Shown here piece by piece: positions 40,823 to 49,858 of a DNA stretch of 51,004 nucleotides. The first letter of the stretch is position 1; every line of letters starts with the position of its first letter. The stretch is from Thermoplasmatota archaeon (GTDB lineage: Archaea > Thermoplasmatota > Thermoplasmata > Thermoplasmatales > Thermoplasmataceae): NCBI GenBank assembly GCA_023489435.1, contig JAMDCA010000046.1, forward strand, positions 1-51,004. Reading direction: 5' to 3'. The notes below the pieces were generated by a model. It was given only the letters and a program-made list of their open reading frames with translations. It had not been told where the DNA came from and did no database searches. The translations under genes and the position numbers were made by a program.

Positions 40823-41539
40823 ATGGAACGTTCATACCTGCCGCTCACCAGTGGCGGGATTTCCTATCTGGAACGCAAGGGGCAGTATCCTGTCATCTTT
40901 CTTCATGGCCTTGGAGGCACCGGCAACAACTGGTTGAAACTTGCAGCCCATCTTCCTGAAAATACCAGGATGATCATGCCTGACCTCTGCGGCCACGGGC
41001 GCACGGACATCCCTCTGTTCGAGTTTTCCATAAAAGAGCAGGTTGGGGCTCTCTTTGAATTCATCGCTGCGCTTGGCATAGAAAAGTATTCCCTCGTGGG
41101 AAACTCTTATGGCGGCTGGGTCTCAATGAAATTTTGCATTTCCGGCGGAAATCCGGACAGGCTCATACTGGTAGATTCAGCAGGGATCAATCCAACCGTT
41201 GGGGAAGACTTGCCAGAAAATGAGGAAAACTTCGTTCAAAGGGTCATGGCAATGAATCCCCGGAACAACATCGACTTCATCAGGAAGTTTGTTAAGGAAA
41301 ATGCCACAGGGAAGGAAAAAGTGACCATGGAAGAGCTTAAGTCAATCAGGGCAGACACACTCATCATATGGGGTAGGAAAGACAGGCTCATACCATTGAA
41401 GTACGCAGATGAGCTCAACCGTAATATCCCGGGGAGCAGGCTTGAAATACTTGAGACTGCTGGGCACACTCCGCACGCTACAAATGCCGATGAAGTTGGA
41501 AGCCTGATTTCCTCTTTTCTTGACCAGCAGAGGTTCTGA
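40823..41539 (+). CDS. Alpha/beta hydrolase
   Basis: VIFLHGLGGTGNNW oxyanion motif, LVGNSYGGW nucleophile elbow, TAGHTPHA. Confidence 0.9.
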   Translation: MERSYLPLTSGGISYLERKGQYPVIFLHGLGGTGNNWLKLAAHLPENTRMIMPDLCGHGRTDIPLFEFSIKEQVGALFEFIAALGIEKYSLVGNSYGGWVSMKFCISGGNPDRLILVDSAGINPTVGEDLPENEENFVQRVMAMNPRNNIDFIRKFVKENATGKEKVTMEELKSIRADTLIIWGRKDRLIPLKYADELNRNIPGSRLEILETAGHTPHATNADEVGSLISSFLDQQRF

Positions 41540-41541
41540 AG

Positions 41542-42297
41542 CTATCTTTTCTTCAGGTTATAAATCCCCGGGTCCTCTGCCTGGCGCGAATCTATGTATT
41601 CTCTCATGTCTTCGGGGTTGGTTTCCACGATCCTTGCCTCGTTTGTTCCCAGCAGTTCCTCTTCAAGGAAAATTCCTCCATTCCGGGGTCTCATCCTGGT
41701 TACAATTGATCCGCCGAGAAATGGATTGGACAGGGAGTTTATGGATATTACGGGCAACCTTGTTTCAAGGGATCTCCCTTTTACATATATGTGCCACATT
41801 TCCTTAAACTCTGAGGTTATAAGCGAAGGATTCACAATCAAAGACCCGCCGTCTCCCGCTACCATCTTAGCGAAATATGGAAAGTCAAGATCGTAGCAAA
41901 CAGCTATGGATATCTTGAGGCTGCCTGAGTTAAAAAGCCCAATCTTGCCACCGCTGGAATACTTCCCGATCTCTCCCTTGAACAGTGAAATCTTGTCCTG
42001 AAAGCCCATAACTTTTCCTCCTTGTATAAAGGGGGAGGAATTGTACATTTTCCCGTTGCGTTCCAGAGAAAAACTTCCCGGAATCACGTCGCAGTTATAT
42101 TTAACAGAAACTTCCCTGAATGCGTCAATTAGGTCTTGAAAAACCGGATCTTTTTCATCCAGGCTATCGATGATCCACTTTTCCGGAAGAACCATTATCT
42201 GGAATTCATCATCAGCGTATTTTTCCAGTACCCCTTCCAAATAAGTTTCAGCATCGCCAGCAGGAATTCTTGGGGCCTGTACGCACAGAACCTTCAA
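41542..42297 (-). CDS. Carbon-nitrogen hydrolase (nitrilase superfamily)
   Basis: MVLPEKW (Glu), FKGEIGKYSSGG, SIAVCYDLDFPYF (Cys). Confidence 0.88.
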   Translation of the reverse strand: MKVLCVQAPRIPAGDAETYLEGVLEKYADDEFQIMVLPEKWIIDSLDEKDPVFQDLIDAFREVSVKYNCDVIPGSFSLERNGKMYNSSPFIQGGKVMGFQDKISLFKGEIGKYSSGGKIGLFNSGSLKISIAVCYDLDFPYFAKMVAGDGGSLIVNPSLITSEFKEMWHIYVKGRSLETRLPVISINSLSNPFLGGSIVTRMRPRNGGIFLEEELLGTNEARIVETNPEDMREYIDSRQAEDPGIYNLKKR

Positions 42298-43511
42298 ATC
42301 TTATCATTCCTCAATATTTTCGATACCTCCATTAAAAGATTCCAGGCCAATTTGGGCTTGTACAACTTCCCTGCCCTAATTGTATCACTCTCTGTAATGA
42401 ACGTGTACTCGTTGCTCACAGATCCAAACGGGAGTTTTTCGTCTGTAAATGGATTGAAGACTATTATGTCAGGTTTCACGTCCCTGAATCCAATTCGGAT
42501 TTCTCGAGGTTCCTTTTCTCTGGACAATTTGAACACCACAAGAATCCCCTTGTGGTGTTTCCTGATCTCAGAATTGAGTTTCTTTCCAGTTACAAGTTTA
42601 AGCTCAACCGGACCTGAGCTGTCTAGCTTCTCCTTGAAAGATTTTTCGAGCTTGTAATCCGGCAGCGAAGCTGAATTTATGACAAAGTCGAAGGAATCAC
42701 CCGAAAATCCTTCAACGGTATGTTTTTCATACTGTTCCATGGTGGAGGCGGGATGATATTCAACATAATCTGGCAATGCCTGCTGGCTGTTCCCGATGAA
42801 AACAATCCTTTCAGCCCCCATGCGGAATGCGCTTCTCACCAGCCAAAATGCCGTAGTTCCTGTGCCTGAGTTAGTTATGGTCCTGACAGGGTCAATTTTC
42901 TCCTCTCCCTTGCCGCCTATGATCATTGCTCTCCTTCCCGTGAGAATGTGCCTGTTCAGAGACCTGATAGCATAGTCAACAAGCTTCTCAGTTTCAGATA
43001 TTTTCGCCTTGTCTGAGTGCATTTTAGGGGGAACGATTGCAACTCCTGCTCCCTCAAGCTTTTGGAGGTTTGCCTGGTTTATGGGATTCACCATCATGCC
43101 TTCATGCATTACAGGGACAATGAGGACTGGGTTTCCATTTCCCAGGGCGAAGGAAAAGAAAAGGGAGGGTACATCATCTGAGATACCGGAGGATGCTTTT
43201 CCTATGAAATTATAGGAAGCGGGGCAGACCATCAGGAGAGTGTCATGGGGATCACCATCAAAGCAGCTTATGTGCTCAATGTAACCTGTGATTTCTGTAA
43301 CAACTTCCTGTTCTGAAGCCCACTTCATGATGTTGGGGTTGATCATTGATGCGGCTTCCCTTGACATCCCGACAGTAACTGCAGCCCCTTCCCGTCTCAA
43401 GTCACGAATGAGATCTGGAATCCTGTAAATGGAAATGCTTGCGGTTACAGCAAGGACTACTTTTTTCCCGGAAAGGGCTCCTGCAAATCTTGTTTCATCT
43501 ATGTCTATCAT
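42294..43511 (-). CDS. coaBC: Bifunctional phosphopantothenoylcysteine decarboxylase / phosphopantothenate-cysteine ligase
   Basis: LAVTASISIYRIPDLIRDLRREGAAVTV, PASYNFIGKASSGISDD, PVMHEGMM, TNSGTGT. Confidence 0.85.
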   Translation of the reverse strand: MIDIDETRFAGALSGKKVVLAVTASISIYRIPDLIRDLRREGAAVTVGMSREAASMINPNIMKWASEQEVVTEITGYIEHISCFDGDPHDTLLMVCPASYNFIGKASSGISDDVPSLFFSFALGNGNPVLIVPVMHEGMMVNPINQANLQKLEGAGVAIVPPKMHSDKAKISETEKLVDYAIRSLNRHILTGRRAMIIGGKGEEKIDPVRTITNSGTGTTAFWLVRSAFRMGAERIVFIGNSQQALPDYVEYHPASTMEQYEKHTVEGFSGDSFDFVINSASLPDYKLEKSFKEKLDSSGPVELKLVTGKKLNSEIRKHHKGILVVFKLSREKEPREIRIGFRDVKPDIIVFNPFTDEKLPFGSVSNEYTFITESDTIRAGKLYKPKLAWNLLMEVSKILRNDKI

Positions 43512-43912
43512 ATATCCCCTGGTTTAATTATAAGCCATGATCCTGTGGCTTCGGCACAGAGTTTCCTGTCTCCATCATGCAATTCAATCTTGCAGAATAT
43601 TATTTTTCTTCCTCTCTTGGTTACCTGGGCAGTGATTTTAAGTGGGCCCTTTTTCACCGCACGAAGGAAATTGGTGTTCATGTTTATGGTAACTTCATTG
43701 GCAACATCACCAAACGTCATAACGCAGAGGCCACCCGCGGCATCAAGCACAGTCATTACCGCACCACCGTTCATGAAATCGCCAGGCCTCATCAGCTTCT
43801 CATCAAGTGGAACGGAAAGTTCCAGGTGGCCAGGTTCGGCACTTTCCACTGCAAAATCAAAGTTGGCAAGAAAGTTGTCCGATTTCAGAAGGTTGAGAAT
43901 AGCCTCTTTCAT
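43508..43912 (-). CDS. PaaI-like hotdog thioesterase
   Basis: PGDFMNGGAVMTVLDAAGGLCVMT hotdog motif. Confidence 0.85.
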   Translation of the reverse strand: MKEAILNLLKSDNFLANFDFAVESAEPGHLELSVPLDEKLMRPGDFMNGGAVMTVLDAAGGLCVMTFGDVANEVTINMNTNFLRAVKKGPLKITAQVTKRGRKIIFCKIELHDGDRKLCAEATGSWLIIKPGDI

Positions 43913-44103
43913 TCACTACAGGTATTATGGAATGATTAAAATATTGCATGATCTGATTGAATAACAACTCATTTTATAGTTATCATCGCAACAAAATCAA
44001 CACATTTGAGTAGATTAATATTTTACATCTAAACAGAAAATCATTGTCTTCAGGGGTGCATATCTTAAAGAAAATCATATAAACAATCAGGCTATTATTA
44101 GCT

Positions 44104-44817
44104 ATGGAAGCTAATGCTGAGCAACTCAGCAAAATAGCAGAAATGCTCAAGCTACTGGGTCTTTCATCCTACGAGGCTCAGGGCTTTGTTGCGTTGGTAT
44201 ATCACGGCGTCGCCAATGCAGATACGGTAGCTGATACCGCAAATATACCCCGAACTTCTGCATATAAGGTAATGGAATCCCTTGTTCAGAAGGGGTTTGC
44301 AAAGGAGACTGACGGCAGGCCGAGGATGTTCAAGCCAGATGACATGAACCGAATCAGGTCTGATTTCCAGGAGAAATTTGACAAATTATTCAGGAGCCTC
44401 AAGGACCTTCAGGATATGCTTCCATCCAAAGGTGAACCCCAACTCGTTTACACAATTTACGGAAATCAGCAGGTGATGAGCAAGCTGGCGGAGATGATCA
44501 ACCTCACCGAGAAGGAACTTATAATATGCACTCCAAAGGTGAAGGAGATCAGGACAGACCTGAAAAAATACATAGATAATGCAATAAAGAGGGGTGTGAA
44601 AGTAACTTTCGTCACACCTCCAAACAAGAGGATACCTCCAAACACACAGGTGTTCAGGAAGGAGGGTCTCATTGCCACCGACGTAGTCAGTGACCAGATA
44701 AGGGCGATGCTGGCTGGCCCTGAGATGGATGCCTGCGGCTATACTGACAACCCTGCACTTGCTCTGCATGTTTACCAGTTCATTAACATGATAATAGAGA
44801 GCGAGAAATCAGCGTAG
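44104..44817 (+). CDS. TrmB-family transcriptional regulator
   Basis: LKLLGLSSYEAQGFVALVYHGVANADTVADTANIPRTSAYKVMESLVQKGF wHTH. Confidence 0.88.
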   Translation: MEANAEQLSKIAEMLKLLGLSSYEAQGFVALVYHGVANADTVADTANIPRTSAYKVMESLVQKGFAKETDGRPRMFKPDDMNRIRSDFQEKFDKLFRSLKDLQDMLPSKGEPQLVYTIYGNQQVMSKLAEMINLTEKELIICTPKVKEIRTDLKKYIDNAIKRGVKVTFVTPPNKRIPPNTQVFRKEGLIATDVVSDQIRAMLAGPEMDACGYTDNPALALHVYQFINMIIESEKSA

Positions 44818-44818
44818 G

Positions 44819-45685
44819 ATGTTTGAAATGGCCGTTACGAAAAAGATGCTGATTGGCGGGCACATATCAACTGCTGGGGGGATTTACCTCTCGCCAGAGC
44901 GCGCTTTCAATTTCTCCTTCAGGACGTTTCAGATTTTTTCAAAGAACCAGATGCAGTGGAAGGCTAAGCCACTGTCTCTGGAAGATGTTGATAAATTCCG
45001 AAGTGAAGTGCAGGAAAGGAAAATGAAAGGAATAATGGTTCACGCCTCCTACCTGCTTAACATGGCAACTCCTGATCAGGAACTTAAGGCAAAGGTGCTG
45101 GATGCGTTCAGCGAGGAGATCAGGCGCGCCGATCTGCTGGGAATCGATTACCTCACATTCCATCCTGGCTCTTCTACAGGAACCACTGAAAAGAATGCGC
45201 TCAAGAATATTGCAGATAACCTGAACTCCCTCATTACCAAAGAACAGGGGTGCACTATACTTTTAGAAACATCAGCAGGGCAGGGGAAAACCGTTGGTCA
45301 CACATTCGAGCAGCTTGCTGAAATAATAGATCAGGTCCAGATAAAGGAAAAAGTGGGGATATGTTTTGATACCTGCCATGTTTTTGCCGCTGGATACGAT
45401 ATAAAGAGCCGGGCGGGATACGGCGAAACCATGGACAAATTCAGTTCTGCTCTTGGCCTGGACAAATTAAAAGGTTTCCATCTGAACGACTCCAAGAAAG
45501 GGCTGAACAGCCGGGTGGACAGGCATGAACAAATTGGGGACGGAATGCTCGGGATTGATGGCATCTCCAATTTTATCAGGGACCCCAGGCTTTCTGAAAA
45601 GCCAATGAATCTAGAGACTCCGCTTGGAGAAGGCGGATATGAGAAGGACCTTGCAGTCATGAATGCAACTCTAAACGAGGACTGA
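44819..45685 (+). CDS. nfo: Endonuclease IV
   Basis: IGGHISTAGGIYLSPERA, FHPGSS, LLETSAGQGKTVGHTFEQL, GICFDTCHVFAAGYDI, FHLNDSK. Confidence 0.95.
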   Translation: MFEMAVTKKMLIGGHISTAGGIYLSPERAFNFSFRTFQIFSKNQMQWKAKPLSLEDVDKFRSEVQERKMKGIMVHASYLLNMATPDQELKAKVLDAFSEEIRRADLLGIDYLTFHPGSSTGTTEKNALKNIADNLNSLITKEQGCTILLETSAGQGKTVGHTFEQLAEIIDQVQIKEKVGICFDTCHVFAAGYDIKSRAGYGETMDKFSSALGLDKLKGFHLNDSKKGLNSRVDRHEQIGDGMLGIDGISNFIRDPRLSEKPMNLETPLGEGGYEKDLAVMNATLNED

Positions 45686-45689
45686 ACAT

Positions 45690-46877
45690 TTGATAGTAAA
45701 AGCATTTCAACCTCTTGTTTTTCGCCGTGACATCAAAGATGTCACTTCTCCGCCATTTGATGTCATAACGAAGGATCAGGAGGCAGCATTGAAGGAAAGC
45801 AGGTATAACATAACTCACCTAACACTGCCTGAACTCGGGGTCCCTGGAAAATCAAGAGAATTATTGATGGAATGGCACGGGCAGGGAATAATTGCAAAGG
45901 AAAGCGAACCCTGCCTGATTGTCATAACTCAGGATTTCAGGGGAAACGGCAAGGATTACAGCAGGATTGGGCTTATCGCACCAGTTGAGACTTCCCCTCC
46001 AGCAGGCATAGTTATGCCTCATGAGGACACTTTTGACTGGGCCGTAAAAGACAGGCGGAACCTGATGGAAGCGACAGGTTGCCAGCTTGAACCAATATTT
46101 CTCGCGGTCAATGGCATCAGCTTTGAGAGAATGCTGAGGGCTGCTATCAGGGAAAGAGAGCCTTTCAGGAAATTTGAGGAACCTACAGGAGTCAGCAATA
46201 CCTGTTATGTAATCAGAGATGAACATTCCATCGAATCAATTATCAAAGCCGTAAGCAAGGAAACTGCTGTGGTTGCAGATGGCCACCATCGGCTGAAGGC
46301 AACCATGGAACTTTTCAGAGAATCAGGCGAAGAAGCCAGGGATTTCTGGAAATACAGTTTTTCCTACGTGACCTCGCTTCAGCAGGAATCCCTTATGATA
46401 TCAGGAATCCACCGACTTATGAACAATGAATTCTCATTCCCGAAAATGCGGGAGTCAATCGGGGAATATTTCACAGTTGAAGATTCTGCCCATTATGATT
46501 TCCCGGATCGAATTACCATCTACGATGGGAAGTACCATTCCCTGACTCCAAAGGACAATGCGTTTCATGAAAACGCGGAGTTGGGCAAATACGAGTTTAG
46601 GGCTGATCCCGGACTTGTGAATTATCTGATTTTTAATAAAGTGATGAACATGGGGATCGATGACGTTGCAAGAAAGGTATCCTACACTCAGAGCGTACCA
46701 TTTGCAGTTGAGGAAGTGGACAAGGGAAGATCTGGCTTTGCAATTCTTATGCCTGAATGGGAAAAAAGCGTATTCCTGTCAATGATAGAGAAGGGTCGCA
46801 TAATGCCGCAGAAATCCACCTATTTCTATCCGAAAATTCCGTCCGGGATTGCAATTTACTGCAAGGATTTCCAGTAA
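45690..46877 (+). CDS. DUF1015 family protein
   Basis: VTSPPFDVITKDQEAALKESRYNITHLTLPE, VVADGHHRLKATMEL. Confidence 0.85.
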   Translation: MIVKAFQPLVFRRDIKDVTSPPFDVITKDQEAALKESRYNITHLTLPELGVPGKSRELLMEWHGQGIIAKESEPCLIVITQDFRGNGKDYSRIGLIAPVETSPPAGIVMPHEDTFDWAVKDRRNLMEATGCQLEPIFLAVNGISFERMLRAAIREREPFRKFEEPTGVSNTCYVIRDEHSIESIIKAVSKETAVVADGHHRLKATMELFRESGEEARDFWKYSFSYVTSLQQESLMISGIHRLMNNEFSFPKMRESIGEYFTVEDSAHYDFPDRITIYDGKYHSLTPKDNAFHENAELGKYEFRADPGLVNYLIFNKVMNMGIDDVARKVSYTQSVPFAVEEVDKGRSGFAILMPEWEKSVFLSMIEKGRIMPQKSTYFYPKIPSGIAIYCKDFQ

Positions 46878-46920
46878 TGCCAACATTTTTCTAATCCTGT
46901 ATTTATGCCTAAGCTACATT

Positions 46921-47478
46921 ATGGCTGCAATCACCCTCTCCATTCCTTCTCTGGAAGCTTTGTTCTATTTTTACCTCTTCACATATAAGATCGAATTTTT
47001 TACAGCTTTCGTGGGGATTTTTGTAGGGAGGAAAGTAATTAGGGCTACTGCAGGAGGTAAATACACTAGGTCTGGACTCGTGATCTCCCCCCTGATGTAT
47101 CTTGCCTTTACGGCTTCAACATTCATCGACCTTAACTTGGTCGGCCTTCTAGTATGCGCCGTATTCTTTGCCATTGGGATTGGCCTTTCCGGTCCATTGA
47201 GGGGACAGTTAAAGTTCTTCGAGAAAAATGGTCAACTGTATTACAGGAGGTCTATTTGGGTCACTATGGGTTGGACAGTTGCATTTGTCCTTAGATTGTA
47301 TATGCTTATTTTCTTTGACATAACAGTTGGGCTGATACTGAGCGCAATACTGTCATACATTACCGGACTCATCATCGGAGAAGCATTCCAGATTGCAGTG
47401 CAGAAACGTATGTTTGACTTCAAAAAGAAACATCTTGAAGAGAGAAAGGAACTAAAGGATGAACTTGATGTTTTCTGA
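46921..47478 (+). CDS. Multi-TM membrane protein, CcdC/DUF1453-like
   Basis: Hydrophobic segments; LKFFEKNGQLYYRRSIWVTMGWTVAFVLRLYM; start re-set to ATG 46921. Confidence 0.5.
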   Translation: MAAITLSIPSLEALFYFYLFTYKIEFFTAFVGIFVGRKVIRATAGGKYTRSGLVISPLMYLAFTASTFIDLNLVGLLVCAVFFAIGIGLSGPLRGQLKFFEKNGQLYYRRSIWVTMGWTVAFVLRLYMLIFFDITVGLILSAILSYITGLIIGEAFQIAVQKRMFDFKKKHLEERKELKDELDVF

Positions 47479-47529
47479 AGATGCTTTTATTAGGGTTCCA
47501 AATATCACAACTTTCATATGCATAACCAT

Positions 47530-47602
47530 GCCACTGTAGCTCAGCAGGTAGAGCAGCTGATTCGTAATCAGCAGGTCGGGGGTTCAAATCCCTCCAGTGG
47601 CT
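47530..47602 (+). tRNA. tRNA-Thr(CGU)
   Basis: GCCACTG...CAGTGGC acceptor stem, D-loop AGCAGGTAGA, anticodon arm CTGAT-TCGTA-ATCAG region with CGT, TTCAAAT T-loop. Confidence 0.93.
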
Positions 47603-47804
47603 TTATTGCTGAAAATATTGTATTTCCAAAATATTATGCACGGTTATTTTTGATGTGTTGCAAAATCTATATTCTCGTGCTTTTATTGTGGAATGTTTAA
47701 ATTAATTGTTGAATTTAACTCTTGTAAAAACAAAAGTCTCAATTCAATAATGCCTGTTACTAATTTTGTGGTATCAAAGAATTGAAGGTTTTTATCAAAC
47801 CTCT

Positions 47805-48161
47805 TTATTCTTGAGGAGGTCTATGAAGTTGTCGATCCATCATCTGATAGGATTGCAACTCCCCATAAACTGCTTTCATTGATTCAGCTGCGCCAGAAAA
47901 TTCATAGCTTTTGTTGCCCATCTCAATGGTTATAAATGCCTTTTTTCTTGCGAGACCCTTTTCTTGGTAGCCGATGTTCTTAACCTGTTCTATTGGTACG
48001 CCTACAAAGTTGTTTTTCTTAAAAAGCAGTCCCTTTGTTTTGTGCCACAGAATTCTTCTATCCGTGATTAGCAAGGTATAAACGTCCCCTTGAAAACTTA
48101 CTGAAGTTGGAGAAGTGTACCTTACGTTTTCCCCCGGTGCTAAAAACTGTTCTACGCCCAT
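47805..48161 (-). CDS. Small PH/GRAM-like domain protein
   Basis: LAPGENVRYTSPTSVSFQGDVYTLLITDRRILWHKTKGLLFKKNNFVGVPIEQVKNIGYQEKGLARKKAFITIEMGNKSYEFSGAAESMKAVYGELQ: pattern of bacterial/archaeal PH-like domains (G.....TDRRI.......I....I........I........F.F......). Confidence 0.65.
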   Translation of the reverse strand: MGVEQFLAPGENVRYTSPTSVSFQGDVYTLLITDRRILWHKTKGLLFKKNNFVGVPIEQVKNIGYQEKGLARKKAFITIEMGNKSYEFSGAAESMKAVYGELQSYQMMDRQLHRPPQE

Positions 48162-48257
48162 TTACTATCATGACTATCATTCATATAAGCATATAAATTC
48201 ATGCAAGATATAATGTATAATAAATAAATTTATTCAATAAATCATTAAGACGGAATA

Positions 48258-49370
48258 TTATCGAATAAACTGATTGTACTTTTGTATAATTGTCTTGTTG
48301 GAACTTGGTTTTATTCTAGAGATAGAATCCAAAATATCTTCCTTAGTGATCTTTCTCTTTATTCCAGAGCCAACTGCTTCGTAAAACACTTTTTCTGCTG
48401 ATTGTCTGATAATAAAATCCACATCTGATACTGAAAATCCATCAGTTAGGTCTGCAATTTCTCTTGCACTGATATCTTTAGAAAAAGCAGTTGATTTCAA
48501 TAGTCTTTCTAACAAAGCTTCTCTATCTCCTCTGTTTGGTAAAGGCACATATATTTTGAGGTCAAATCTACCTGGTCTTAACATTGCAGGATCAATATCC
48601 CATGGTAAATTCGTAGCTGCAACCAAGTAGGTTTTGCTTTGTTCTTCACTCATCAACTTGTTGATTTCTATTAGCAGTTGAGTAACACCTCTTTTTACAA
48701 CGCTATGGTCTGTATTCTCCCTTTTGGGAATTAATGTTTCAACTTCATCAAAAAATAATATATTCGGAGCGGTCTCTCTTGCAAGTTTAAAAATTTCTGA
48801 TATATTTTTCTCGTATTTGCCAAAATATTCATTGTATAGAAATGCTGGATTCAATTCAAGAAAGCTTATGCCTGCTTCCCCAGCTAAAGATTCGGCAAGA
48901 TAGGTTTTTCCATTTCCAGGGGGACCATAAAACAGAATGCCCCCATTTGTCTTTAAGCCAAATTCCTCAGATAGCTCTCTGAATTGCAATGGGTATATCA
49001 CATTTGTCTGCAGGGATTTTTTAATTTCGTCCATGCCCATTACGTCTTTAAAATTTCTAGTGGGATGTTTGACGTATCTGACTCCCAATTCATTAAACCG
49101 TTTTACATGGTCTATTTCGCTGCCATCTTCCGCAGTAGTCGATTTCAAATATTGGATTCTTGTCTGAATTAGGTCTGTAAGAGTGCTTATCTTATCTTCA
49201 AAAATATTTTTGTGAGTTTTCTTAAATTCTTGGAGCTCACCCAGAACATTCTCTAAACAAGGTAGGTTATGGAAGCCAGAGGATCCTTCATTCTCTGAAG
49301 CACATTTTAAAAATGACGAATATATTGATTGTATCTCAGTTTCCATTGATTCTTTTGGTTTTGGGGGCAT
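48258..49370 (-). CDS. Single-domain AAA+ ATPase, Vps4/CdvC/Cdc48-like, with helical (MIT-like?) N-terminus
   Basis: Walker A GPPGNGKT, Walker B ILFFDEVE, ATNLPWDIDPAMLRPGRFDLKIYVPLP, preceded by ~95 aa helical region ending ISTLTDLIQTRIQYLKS. Confidence 0.85.
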   Translation of the reverse strand: MPPKPKESMETEIQSIYSSFLKCASENEGSSGFHNLPCLENVLGELQEFKKTHKNIFEDKISTLTDLIQTRIQYLKSTTAEDGSEIDHVKRFNELGVRYVKHPTRNFKDVMGMDEIKKSLQTNVIYPLQFRELSEEFGLKTNGGILFYGPPGNGKTYLAESLAGEAGISFLELNPAFLYNEYFGKYEKNISEIFKLARETAPNILFFDEVETLIPKRENTDHSVVKRGVTQLLIEINKLMSEEQSKTYLVAATNLPWDIDPAMLRPGRFDLKIYVPLPNRGDREALLERLLKSTAFSKDISAREIADLTDGFSVSDVDFIIRQSAEKVFYEAVGSGIKRKITKEDILDSISRIKPSSNKTIIQKYNQFIR

Positions 49371-49375
49371 CCTGA

Positions 49376-49795
49376 TTAGTCCTCATTGTCATAAACTTGG
49401 GCCTGTGGGTATACTTTTCTTGCAAACAAGCCACTTTTTACGGTCTCTATCTCTACAGTTAGGGCAAATTCATTAGGAATTATGCCTACTTTGCTCAATT
49501 GTTTAGTAGTGCGTTTAGTTAGATAGAGAAAATCTTTGTGTTCATAAGCTGGATGGAAGATCATGAATATGGGTAACCCTCCAACACTCTCGTACATGGT
49601 ATTGTAAGTTTCAAATTCCCCACTTTTGCCAGACGGTTCAGCGGAAATAATTTTCCCGAAAACTCCATTTAATGATTTTAATGCATAAGGGTTTTTGAGC
49701 TTATTCGGATGTACGTACAAGAACAGATTCGATGCATTTTTATCGCCAATAACGCCATCTGTGAAGTGTATTGTTGATTTCAGTGTCAAACTCAT
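49376..49795 (-). CDS. Hypothetical beta-rich protein of unknown family in the AAA cassette
   Basis: ORF with good Shine-Dalgarno (AAAGGTGAAGCATG); stop codon 5 nt before the AAA start. Confidence 0.65.
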   Translation of the reverse strand: MSLTLKSTIHFTDGVIGDKNASNLFLYVHPNKLKNPYALKSLNGVFGKIISAEPSGKSGEFETYNTMYESVGGLPIFMIFHPAYEHKDFLYLTKRTTKQLSKVGIIPNEFALTVEIETVKSGLFARKVYPQAQVYDNED

Positions 49796-49812
49796 GCTTC
49801 ACCTTTTTACTG

Positions 49813-49823
49813 TTTTTATATAG
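49813..49823 (-). promoter_or_regulatory. TATA-box-like element upstream of the beta-rich gene
   Basis: Minus strand CTATATAAAAA about 20 nt upstream of the ATG at 49795. Confidence 0.4.
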
Positions 49824-49858
49824 TTAATTTGGAACGTAGATTTGATAGGTTTTAATTA

